Shown: positions 1-7,700 of the stretch, one piece after another | Position numbering within the stretch: the stretch's first letter is position 1 | Layout of the letters: each line of letters opens with the position of its first letter | Origin: Bacillota bacterium | Lineage (GTDB): Bacteria; Bacillota; Clostridia; Acetivibrionales; DSM-1351 | Length of the DNA: 13,957 bases | Assembly: GCA_023417285.1 (NCBI GenBank) | Contig: JAEZFR010000355.1 | Location: 1-13,957 of the forward strand | Direction: 5' to 3' | Made by a program: the position numbers and the translations under genes | Notes under the pieces: model-generated | What the model saw: only the letters and a program-made list of their open reading frames with translations | The model's database searches: none | What the model was told of the DNA's origin: nothing

Positions 1-13
1 ATTTTATGTCGTA

Positions 14-108
14 GCTCCTTTAATAATTATGTAAGTAATAAACACCAGCTGTAATGACCCTAAAGAAGACCGCAGCATGCTCTTCTATTAATTATGTAAG
101 TAATAAAC
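14..108 (-). repeat. Imperfect 30-bp direct repeat in the leader after spoIID
   Basis: Segments 14-43 and 79-108 match at 27 of 30 positions, with 20 consecutive identical bases (24-43 and 89-108), 65 bp apart. Between them lies a short inverted repeat (AGAAGA 64-69, TCTTCT 81-86, with an inner GC/GC pair) that could form a weak hairpin. The copy nearer the window edge contains the AAAGGAG site, while the other has a decayed equivalent (AGAAGAG). Confidence 0.85.
15..21 (-). promoter_or_regulatory. Candidate ribosome binding site of a gene beyond the window edge
   Basis: AAAGGAG on the minus strand is followed by 14 nt with no start codon before the window ends, so any start lies at or past the edge at 12 nt or more. 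In Bacillus the genes after spoIID are spoIIQ and spoIIID; that one of these follows here is inference only. Confidence 0.4.
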
Positions 109-120
109 CTCAATAAATCC

Positions 121-169
121 CTATAAATAAAAAATGTTTCGTATCGTTATATTTCGCATACGAAACATT
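121..169 (-). terminator. Intrinsic terminator after spoIID
   Basis: A perfect 12-bp inverted repeat (133-144 with 158-169, 13-nt loop) is followed on the minus strand by TTTTTTATTTAT. It begins 59 nt past the spoIID stop codon. The stem is AT-rich, so efficiency is uncertain, but the T-tract is on the correct side only for minus-strand transcription. Confidence 0.7.
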
Positions 170-228
170 ATAGCGCTAATGGTTAATATAGTAAATTACC
201 GATGTATGAATTATTTGTTAATTTTGCC

Positions 229-1524
229 TTATTTTTTTGTGTAATTTTTCTGTATACTTACACCCAGATAATAATATTTCAGAATCTGCTCATAGGTATA
301 GCCCTTTTTGGCTAACACCTGGGCCCCACATTGGCTCATACCGACACCGTGACCATACCCCAGGGTAGTTATTATTATATTGTTATTTTCAACCTTTATA
401 CTAAAATTAGTAGATGGTAATGAAAAAAACTTTCGAAAGTTATTTCCCGTAACGCTGTTACCACCTATTTTTAGTTGTTCTACTCTTCCGCTATTAGTTC
501 TGGTTAAATCCCCTATATTAATTTTCGCCCTAGAATTCGAGCCTGAAACGAGATTTACACCATTTTTGTCCAATACGTCGATAAATTGCTTCTCTGTGTA
601 TGTAAATTCTTTTTTATACTCATTTGAGAAGTCTTCCCCAGGACTTGCCACTCCCTTTAAATACGGTACACTTTTTCCACCCCATACATTCTCTACATCT
701 TCTGTTCGTCCTCCACTATTTGAGTGATACAAAGGATTTATAAGCCCTCCATTATATACTATTATCTGCCCCTCTGTTTCCTCTACAGCCTCCGTTATCT
801 TATTCCAGTTTTTGAATGCGGACAAAATGCCCCATCTTTTCATTGCAGTTTGTTTGCTAACCCAGGCCTGACAGTGAGCAGGACTGGTACAGACGTCTGC
901 CCCTGAGTGAACACTGTCTGTCGTTGACGATTTATAGATATTCTCCTGCCTTGAGAGTGCATATGTTCTAGCGGCAATTGCCTGTGCCTTCAAAGCCTCT
1001 ATGTCATAGCTGGCTGGCATCTCAGCAGCTACAACACCAATTAGGTAGGTCTCCAAGGGTACATTAACCACCTTGTTGGTATCATTCATATACAACTTTA
1101 TGTATTTCACACCCGGTTTTTGCTCACTTTTGGGTATATCCTTGGGTGCATCTTGCGTTATATCCTGTGCAATGTCATTTGGAAGAGGACTTCCACAGCT
1201 TTTAACTATTGCTGCAGGCAGTATTACAACCATAAAAAGCATAATTATAGTGTACAGGCCTATTGATTTTCCAGGCTTTTTATCCTTTTGGGGCTTTTTA
1301 TCCTTTCGGGGCTTAAACTTTGTCTTTAAATTTTGTCTTAGCTTGCGCTTGAATCTAAATCTCTGTAGCATTGATAGTCTTGATCTACTTGAAAAATGTG
1401 ACCTATTTCTATGCTCCAATCTACTTTGGACAAGCACATACTCAGATATATCCAAGGGCTCTTTGGGTTGTTCTCTCTCTGTCACGGTTGTCCTTATCCA
1501 CTTCATATGTTCAATTAGCTTCAT
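229..1524 (-). CDS. spoIID: Stage II sporulation protein D (SpoIID), engulfment lytic transglycosylase
   Basis: In Bacillus and Clostridioides SpoIID is a mother-cell membrane protein that cleaves glycan strands during engulfment, working with SpoIIP and SpoIIM. The 431-residue product has a basic N-terminal region (1-87), one membrane segment (about 88-108, IGLYTIIMLFMVVILPAAIV) and an extracytoplasmic SpoIID domain (about 140-425). Visible family motifs are GVVAAEMP, whose Glu168 matches the known catalytic Glu; ADVCTSPAHCQAW, with Cys212 and Cys218 at the spacing of the zinc-binding pair in the C. difficile protein; HSNSGGRTE (267-275); and GYGHGVGMSQCGA (389-401). I chose the ATG at 1524 because AGGAG lies 6 nt upstream; the frame runs back to a TTG at 1557 that lacks proper spacing. 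Stop is TAA. It follows murA across a terminator and ends before another, which fits separate expression, probably sigma-E dependent as in Bacillus. The N-terminal extension is longer than usual for the family. Confidence 0.95.
   Translation of the reverse strand: MKLIEHMKWIRTTVTEREQPKEPLDISEYVLVQSRLEHRNRSHFSSRSRLSMLQRFRFKRKLRQNLKTKFKPRKDKKPQKDKKPGKSIGLYTIIMLFMVVILPAAIVKSCGSPLPNDIAQDITQDAPKDIPKSEQKPGVKYIKLYMNDTNKVVNVPLETYLIGVVAAEMPASYDIEALKAQAIAARTYALSRQENIYKSSTTDSVHSGADVCTSPAHCQAWVSKQTAMKRWGILSAFKNWNKITEAVEETEGQIIVYNGGLINPLYHSNSGGRTEDVENVWGGKSVPYLKGVASPGEDFSNEYKKEFTYTEKQFIDVLDKNGVNLVSGSNSRAKINIGDLTRTNSGRVEQLKIGGNSVTGNNFRKFFSLPSTNFSIKVENNNIIITTLGYGHGVGMSQCGAQVLAKKGYTYEQILKYYYLGVSIQKNYTKK
1274..1314 (-). 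repeat. 18-bp tandem repeat inside spoIID
   Basis: Two 18-bp units (1274-1291 and 1292-1309) differ at one base, and a partial third begins at 1310. They encode the hexapeptide series KPRKDK, KPQKDK, KPGKSI just before the membrane segment. The unit is a multiple of three, so copy-number change would keep the frame. Confidence 0.9.
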
Positions 1525-1530
1525 AAGTAT

Positions 1531-1535
1531 CTCCT
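1531..1535 (-). promoter_or_regulatory. Ribosome binding site deciding the spoIID start
   Basis: AGGAG on the minus strand sits 6 nt before the ATG at 1522-1524. The upstream candidate starts (TTG at 1557, ATG at 1554) have only a GAGG placed 0-3 nt away, too close for normal initiation. The protein is therefore 11 residues shorter than the longest frame. Confidence 0.8.
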
Positions 1536-1600
1536 GTAAGTCCAATAGTGACATCAACCTCAGCTATTTAGCATTTACTTTATGTAAAATTAGAAGCTAG

Positions 1601-1648
1601 TAAAATAAACAAAAAAATAAACAACGAGGCATGTCTCATTGTTTATTT
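1601..1648 (-). terminator. Intrinsic terminator between murA and spoIID
   Basis: Arms 1615-1628 and 1635-1648 form a 14-position stem with a single mismatch around a 6-nt loop. On the minus strand it is followed by seven T residues, then GTTTATTTTA. It lies about 80 nt past the murA stop, has no T-tract on the plus-strand side, and so closes the ywmB-murA transcript ahead of spoIID. Confidence 0.85.
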
Positions 1649-1726
1649 ATATTCATAACATTTCTAAAATACTACTATCCATATACTTGAATCTTTAAAA
1701 GCTTCCTGCAGTGAGGACATTGACTT

Positions 1727-2983
1727 TTATTCAACTACTCTTTTAATGTTAGCTCCTAGAGCGGTTAGCTTTCCTTCGAAATTATCATATCCCCTGTCTA
1801 TATGGTGAATGTCCGTTATCTCTGTCTGTCCTTCTGCACATAAACCTGCTAATACCAGCGCCGCACCTGCTCTTAGGTCAGTAGCCTTGACATTTGCACC
1901 CGTCAGCTTGCTTTGGCCCTCTATTACGGCAGTTCTGCCATCAATCTTTATCGAGGCACCCATTCTCTTTAGCTCACTGACATGCATGAATCTGTTTTCA
2001 AAGATTGTTTCTATTACCATGCTGGTGCCGGGTATGGTGCTGAGCAGGGCAGTGAGCTGCGCCTGCATATCTGTTGGAAAGCCAGGATATGGCAGTGTCT
2101 TTACGTCTACAGGTTTTAGCACTTCTGTACCTTTTACACTTATTGAATTTAAATCCTCAAAAATCTCAATACCTATTTCCCTTAGCTTGGCAATAACAGG
2201 TTTAAGATGATCTGCGACAGCATTGGTAATTGTAACCTCTCCATGTGTCATAGCGGCAGCAACCATAAAGGTTCCCGCCTCAATTCTATCGGGTATTACA
2301 CAGTGTGTACAGCCGGTAAGACCATTTACTCCAATAACTCTTATAGTATCTGTTCCTGCACCTTTAACACATGCTCCCATCTCATTTAGGTAGTTAGCAA
2401 GGTCAACTATTTCGGGTTCTGTTGCTGCATTTTCTATTATGGTCTGACCCTCTGCCAAGGTGGCTGCCATAAGTATATTTTCGGTAGCACCAACGCTTGG
2501 AAAATCAAGATATATTTTATTCCCTTTAAGCCTTCCAGCACAGTTCGCCTCAATAAACCCATGGCCTTGTGATATTTCGGCACCAAGCGCACTAAAGCCC
2601 TTTAAGTGAAGATCCACCGGCCTTGATCCTATAGCGCAGCCCCCAGGAAGGGCGATTCTGACACAACCTGTTCTTGCTAGAATTGGCCCCATTATCAAGA
2701 ATGAAGCCCTTAACTTATTTACAATCTCGTATGGTGCAACAGTGCTTTTTATATCAGCAGCATGAAAACTGAACTTAGATTTATTACTTTTAACATTAGC
2801 CCCAAAGGATTTTACAAGGTCACACATCATTTTAACATCTTCTAAATTGGGAACGTCCTCTATAGTGCTTTGAGTTTGTCCTAAAAGAGATGCGGCGATT
2901 ATTGGAAGAACTGCATTTTTTGCACCGCCTGTTTTTACCTTACCCTTAAGTGGCTTGCTTTCTCTAACGATATAACTTGCCAA
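1727..2983 (-). CDS. murA: UDP-N-acetylglucosamine 1-carboxyvinyltransferase (MurA)
   Basis: MurA transfers enolpyruvyl from phosphoenolpyruvate to UDP-GlcNAc, the first committed step of peptidoglycan precursor synthesis in the cytoplasm, and is the fosfomycin target. The 418-residue length is normal for the family. GGAKNAVLP places Lys22 and Asn23 at their E. coli positions; LRAS is at 91-94; GGCAIGSRPVDLH carries the nucleophile Cys116 (Cys115 in E. coli, so a fosfomycin-sensitive-type active site); and GFPTDMQAQ carries the general-base Asp305. The start is TTG at 2983, supported by GGGAGGAG 6 nt upstream, with no better ATG nearby. ywmB ends 29 nt before it, so both are likely on one mRNA, closed by the terminator at 1601-1648. 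The ywmB-murA-spoIID context matches Bacillus murAA rather than the second MurA paralogue. Confidence 0.98.
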   Translation of the reverse strand: MASYIVRESKPLKGKVKTGGAKNAVLPIIAASLLGQTQSTIEDVPNLEDVKMMCDLVKSFGANVKSNKSKFSFHAADIKSTVAPYEIVNKLRASFLIMGPILARTGCVRIALPGGCAIGSRPVDLHLKGFSALGAEISQGHGFIEANCAGRLKGNKIYLDFPSVGATENILMAATLAEGQTIIENAATEPEIVDLANYLNEMGACVKGAGTDTIRVIGVNGLTGCTHCVIPDRIEAGTFMVAAAMTHGEVTITNAVADHLKPVIAKLREIGIEIFEDLNSISVKGTEVLKPVDVKTLPYPGFPTDMQAQLTALLSTIPGTSMVIETIFENRFMHVSELKRMGASIKIDGRTAVIEGQSKLTGANVKATDLRAGAALVLAGLCAEGQTEITDIHHIDRGYDNFEGKLTALGANIKRVVE

Positions 2984-2989
2984 ATCGAG

Positions 2990-2997
2990 CTCCTCCC
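2990..2997 (-). promoter_or_regulatory. Ribosome binding site for the murA TTG start
   Basis: GGGAGGAG lies 6 nt before TTG at 2983, inside the 29-nt gap after ywmB. This strong match supports the non-ATG start of murA. Confidence 0.85.
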
Positions 2998-3012
2998 AAT
3001 TCTCTGATATTA

Positions 3013-3765
3013 TTAATACTCAGAATTAACAACTGGTGTTGCTATCCACATATAAGTTTTGTTTTCAACCTTGTTATATCTAATTACTAAGCTCAAATTA
3101 ACATTTTTGCCCTGCACGTTAATTGTATCCTTTATTAAAGGTGAAAAAGCTGAAACACTTATTGCGCTGTTGTCTCGTTGACTATTTACCTTTTTTGCGG
3201 AGCTATCTTTCAAAACCCTCTGGCAAATCTCTTCTAACTGTGCATCCCCCAATCTTCCATCAAAGGTTCCTGTTATACAACAATTAATATTAGGATTTAG
3301 GTCGTGGGCCAACAATATTTTTTCTATAGAATCCCTTAGCTCAATAGCCTTACCATCATTAGAGCTTGTGGCCTCAATTGTTATATATCTATCTAAAACC
3401 TTTTGCTTGTCCTTCACCATCATTGCAAGCATAGATATCTTTACACCGTCACGGGTTACGGCATGCAAATCGGATTTTGTCAGAGTATCAGTACTCTGTG
3501 GATTGTTTGTGTATTTCGGAATATCAAGTTCCTTGAAAACATTCTCGCATATATTTGTAAGACTTTTCAAATCCTTGTATTCAGAAGGAAGCCTCACGAA
3601 AACATACAAGTCATTGACTAGCATTTTTGCCCCTGAGTAGTTAAAGGCATCTGTTACCTGAAGCGGCGTTTTACTGCTATCATTTCGTACCTTTATGTAG
3701 TAAACTCCTCCGGTTATGCCTGCTATCAAAAAAATAATTAGTAATAAAAAAGAAAATCTTCTCAT
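3013..3765 (-). CDS. ywmB: YwmB-family exported protein (TATA-box-binding-like fold)
   Basis: The 250-residue product begins with two Arg and a hydrophobic stretch (about 5-23, SFLLLIIFLIAGITGGVYY), so it is exported and either membrane-anchored or cleaved. The remainder is a mixed alpha/beta extracytoplasmic domain with a GTFDGRL segment near the middle. I assign YwmB from its size, N-terminal anchor and position directly before murA and spoIID, as in Bacillus. The family name comes from a structural resemblance to TATA-box-binding protein and does not imply DNA binding; an external protein would not meet DNA. Its function is unknown, and synteny hints at the cell envelope or sporulation. 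The ATG at 3765 has GAAAGGG 8 nt upstream. I see no clear promoter in the 88 bp before it, so it may depend on read-through or on a weak promoter. Confidence 0.8.
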   Translation of the reverse strand: MRRFSFLLLIIFLIAGITGGVYYIKVRNDSSKTPLQVTDAFNYSGAKMLVNDLYVFVRLPSEYKDLKSLTNICENVFKELDIPKYTNNPQSTDTLTKSDLHAVTRDGVKISMLAMMVKDKQKVLDRYITIEATSSNDGKAIELRDSIEKILLAHDLNPNINCCITGTFDGRLGDAQLEEICQRVLKDSSAKKVNSQRDNSAISVSAFSPLIKDTINVQGKNVNLSLVIRYNKVENKTYMWIATPVVNSEY

Positions 3766-3853
3766 ATATACAGCCCTTTCTTTTTGAGATAATAAAATTA
3801 TTACCTGTTTAAAAGGCTCGTATACATGAGAAGATTATGTGAATTCTGGTATT

Positions 3854-4705
3854 CTAATAGGTCGAAAGCGCTCTGCTGAGCATGATTGAGAAATTGGCTC
3901 GGGAAATATATGCCTCCTCATTGAAGGAATTGTAAATACTGTCTTGAGGAGTTAAAATTTTCAAATCAAATATTCTTTGAACATCATTCGTATACCACTT
4001 ATTTTTTGAAAGCTTTGTAAAAACGCCACTAGACTTTGTATTGAACTTAAGTGCTTTATTAAGCATAGCACAAACTTCAGCAGTAGTAATTCTGTCATTT
4101 GGTCTGAATTTACCTTTATTGGCTGACATTACTCCACTTTTGGCTACCGCACTTATATATTTTTTAGCCCAGTGATTTTTCGTATCACTATAAGTGGTTA
4201 AGTTGCTTTCAGATATATTGAGTCCAAGTGCAGCACACATCATGACTGCCACCTCGCCCCTTGTAATAGTGTTATTTGGCTTGAAGCTTCCATCAGGATT
4301 GCCGTTTGTTATACCTACATCGTGCAAGTGAGTTATATATTCGTCAGCCTCAATACCATAGATATCACTAAATGGGCGGTAGGATAGCTTATCAGTATTT
4401 GCTGTATACACCCTAAATGGAGCAATAATCTCATTAGCATTAATAGTTACACTTGCAGACTTCGGAGCATTTGACGAAAGAGCATATGTAACTTTTACAG
4501 AGTTTGAGCCCGCATTTTTGATACTATATGCTACTATTTTTACCCCTTTATTGGCCTCTTGGCTTGTAAGGGTAATTGTATACCCTTTATCTGTTTTACT
4601 TGTAACAACTCTCATTCCATTGGCACTAACCGAGCCAACAAATACTGAGGTTAGTATAAATGCTACTAAAAGCATAGCAGACATTCGTTTGAAAAAAGGT
4701 TTCAT
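3854..4705 (-). CDS. Small secreted SLH-domain protein (283 aa)
   Basis: SLH domains anchor surface proteins non-covalently to pyruvylated secondary cell-wall polymer. Residues 1-28 form a signal peptide (KPFFKR, hydrophobic core, cleavage after SVSA). Residues 29-105 are a beta-rich domain I do not recognise. Three SLH repeats follow: about 111-162 (NGNPDGSFKPNNTITRGE, close to consensus), about 171-221 (NHWAKKYISAVAKSGVM, then FRPNDRITTAE) and about 229-281 (degenerate, ending ISRANF). Only the first keeps a TRxE motif. GGAGG is 5 nt before the ATG at 4705; the frame extends to a TTG at 4717, but that would put the ribosome site inside the gene. It lies 59 nt after the preceding Fn3/SLH gene and is probably co-transcribed. 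A structural or S-layer-associated role is inference. Confidence 0.88.
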   Translation of the reverse strand: MKPFFKRMSAMLLVAFILTSVFVGSVSANGMRVVTSKTDKGYTITLTSQEANKGVKIVAYSIKNAGSNSVKVTYALSSNAPKSASVTINANEIIAPFRVYTANTDKLSYRPFSDIYGIEADEYITHLHDVGITNGNPDGSFKPNNTITRGEVAVMMCAALGLNISESNLTTYSDTKNHWAKKYISAVAKSGVMSANKGKFRPNDRITTAEVCAMLNKALKFNTKSSGVFTKLSKNKWYTNDVQRIFDLKILTPQDSIYNSFNEEAYISRANFSIMLSRALSTY

Positions 4706-4710
4706 GTGTG

Positions 4711-4715
4711 CCTCC
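4711..4715 (-). promoter_or_regulatory. Ribosome binding site deciding the small SLH gene start
   Basis: GGAGG lies 5 nt before ATG at 4705. The longer frame from TTG 4717 would translate through this site and has no Shine-Dalgarno of its own. Confidence 0.85.
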
Positions 4716-4764
4716 AAGATTATAGGTTAGTATGATATTCCATGTTATTTATAAGTACTGCTGA

Positions 4765-7700
4765 CTAGTCTATCTCACCCGATAGCACCAATGCCTTCTC
4801 CAGCATGTACAGCACCTCACCCCTTGTAACTGACTGCTTTGGATACAGGTACTGACCTGATACATTTGGCACAAATCCGTTTTGTACTGCAAATGCCACC
4901 CTCTGCGCCAGAGCGGAATCTACCGAGCTATAGTCTTTGTAGCTTGCTAGCGAGGAAGCACTGGCATTTGCCCTCTGTGCAGATTTTATTTCATAAACTG
5001 CCGCCGCAATAGCCGCTGCCTGCTCCCTTGTACAATTAAGTGCACCACTGCTACCGGCTTTAACAAGTCCTGCCTTGATAGCAATATCCATGAACTGATT
5101 GTCATAGTTGTAATCCAGTGTATCAAGTGCAAACTTTACACAATCTCCGAGGGTAGCCGTAGCATACGGAGAAATTAGCCTTGAATCAACACTTTTCAGC
5201 TTATGAGCCAATGCTACATTTATAATTTCTTGTTCGTAAGGATGGTCATATATGTCATCGTACAAGTTACCTGTTATATCTGCTACTCCAAACAGCCCTG
5301 TAGTTTCAGTTATCATATTGATGCTTCCCTTATCAAGGTCCGAGTTAAAAACCGCAGATGTGGCAAGCTTCTGCCATTTTCCAGAGGTAGGATTGTAAAT
5401 ATAACCCTTGGTTGTACCTTCCTTGTAGCTATTGATATCAGTATATGGCAGCATAACCTGCATATAGGTGGTAAGCCTTGCTATTGTGTTCTTTGCTGTA
5501 CCATTATCGTATGCTATATCCATCTGTGTAAGAGGATTTTGGAACACTAGCTCACTCTGGTTTGTTACTGGCTTTGCAGGAGAGGTTGTAATGGTAAATA
5601 TAAAGGTCTTCTCATTTGGCGCAGCCCCGTCCTGTATACTCAAGGCTCCTGCCTTGAAAAGATACTCAGCCTGCTGAGTTCTGAGCGATATATTTTCACC
5701 TAATTGTTCTAGATTGTCCATGACCTTCTTCGAGATAATTACCGATATTGCTTTTGGAGTTGAAGGTGGGTTGGTCAAATCAACCCAGTAATCAAGCTTT
5801 TTATCTGTTTTAATTATCTCTACTAGTCTGTCAGCATTTACACCAACAATCTTTACAGTCCAAACTCCATTGACCAAAGAAGTTCCTTTTTCAACCATAT
5901 CACCCGATATAACATTGTCTATATCCTGGTCAGAATCATAGTCATCACTGCTTCTCAAGGTCCTGACAGAAATACTGTTTGTAGGTAAGGACGTAAGCTT
6001 TTTGGTATTATCAACAGCATAAAGCCTTGCAAAGTACCTATAATTGGACTTAAGTCCTTCCACCCTAAACTCAGAAGTACTTCCTGCCTCATATTTCTTT
6101 GCATCGGAGTAATCTACACCGCTTGCAATTTCAAGCACATAGGATATGTTTTCCTCTTTAATCCACTCAAAGGTAATATAATTCTTACCCACAGCATCAG
6201 CGGTATTCTTTACACCAAAGCCTCTTGGAGTAGAAGGAGGAATATCCTTTGCAGTTCTGAGAGTAAGAGAATCGCTCCATTCTGACTTCTTGCTCTGTGA
6301 CCTATCGCTGCTAAATGCCTCTGCCTGTATCCAAAAATAGTACTGGGTATCGGGGCTGAGACCAGGAATTCTGACATAATTTACTCCCGAAGCCTTAATT
6401 TGCTCCCCGGTAACTGTAACATTTCCAGTAGCCTTTGAAACATCGTCCACTGTACCATACTTGATATAATATGTATTGTTATCCTTGTATTCCCAGCCTA
6501 AATCTACAAAGTTATCTGCAACGTAGGTATAATTAAAGGACGGAACTATAGGCTTTTCTACAATCTGCTCCTTTGTAGGCATTGTAGTAAATATTATTGG
6601 ATTGGAAGGTTCTGAAACAAGCTGTGTTGTTCCATCACGAACAGCCCTTACCCATAGAATATAAGTGGTATTTGGTTTTAAGTTTTGTACCGGTACTATA
6701 ATATTGTGCTTTTTATATAACGGTGGGTTAGTTGCGGATGGTATATTCTCAGGGGCGTTTAATGTCTGGTCCTCACCTGGGTCATTCGCATTTATACTTA
6801 CCTTTTCCATTGCATATGTAGTTATTGAGCTGATATCAATGCCTTCATAGTACTCAGTGCAGCCTACTGATAATGTCACACCCTCATCATACTCTACCTT
6901 TCTGTAATTCAACCCATCTGGAGGAGTCTTTGTTGGATCATACGGTGGGGTATCATTGAGAGTGGTTTTGTCCGCTCTTATGAAACTCCATTTACCTGTA
7001 ACAGCATCAAATTGCTCATACCATCTGTTTTTGAGCAATATTGTAACCTGCTTGTCTGTTATAAGGTATTTGCCGCTTTCCTTCTTTATCTCAAGCGGTG
7101 GGTTTGAAGGGATTAGAGGCGTATCAATAGCACCACCTGCTAAGGTGATTACAACCTTAAGAGATGGATTGCTAACTCTATCAACGCTTTGTATTATGCC
7201 GTCCACTTCCTCTGCAAATGTCTTCTTTGCTACTATTTTAAAGTAATACGTATGATTTGGAGCAAGGCCTTCCAGCTTGTATTTGTAGCCTATTACTTCA
7301 TTGTTGTTTGCAGAGTCCTTAACATAGTTATTATCTGTGGGAATAAAGTTAGTTACCAGAACATCACTATTACCTGGTGTATCAATATTGTTGGGATCAT
7401 TGATAAGCCATATGTCATACCTTATGCTTTTATCAATACTTCCGTCAGCCTTTTTTGGCGCTCTCCAAAGAATGGTGGCTGTATCTTTGCCCAGCTCACC
7501 CTTTTTGATAATGCTTCCATCAACGCCGCTTTCTATATCGCTATATGCGATAATATAGTTTCCGGCTGAATCCTTAAATTCAGAAACTAGTTCAGGCGTT
7601 GGGGGTGTTGCGGGTATCTCCTGGTCCTTTAGTATTATCTTATCCGACAGTATTTTAACATTATCAGGGTATACAGGTATTCCATTCTTTGTTACACTTG

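Noticed and set aside
1525..1557. Longer spoIID start at TTG 1557 or ATG 1554
   Set aside because: The only upstream purine-rich motif abuts these codons, whereas ATG 1524 has AGGAG at ideal spacing.
1073..1600. Plus-strand open frame of 175 codons antisense to spoIID
   Set aside because: It overlaps the well-supported spoIID gene on the opposite strand, has no clear ribosome site and its translation is a Ser/Cys/Ile-rich shadow without domain features.
4719..4742. Possible promoter (TATAAT at 4719-4724, ATAACA 18 nt upstream) before the small SLH gene
   Set aside because: Transcription would begin inside the GGAGG site at 4711-4715, removing the ribosome binding site, so it cannot drive normal translation of that gene.
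7189..7569. Plus-strand open frame of 126 codons inside the 1323-aa gene
   Set aside because: It lies fully antisense to a continuous Fn3-containing gene and has no recognisable motif; it is best explained as a reading-frame shadow.
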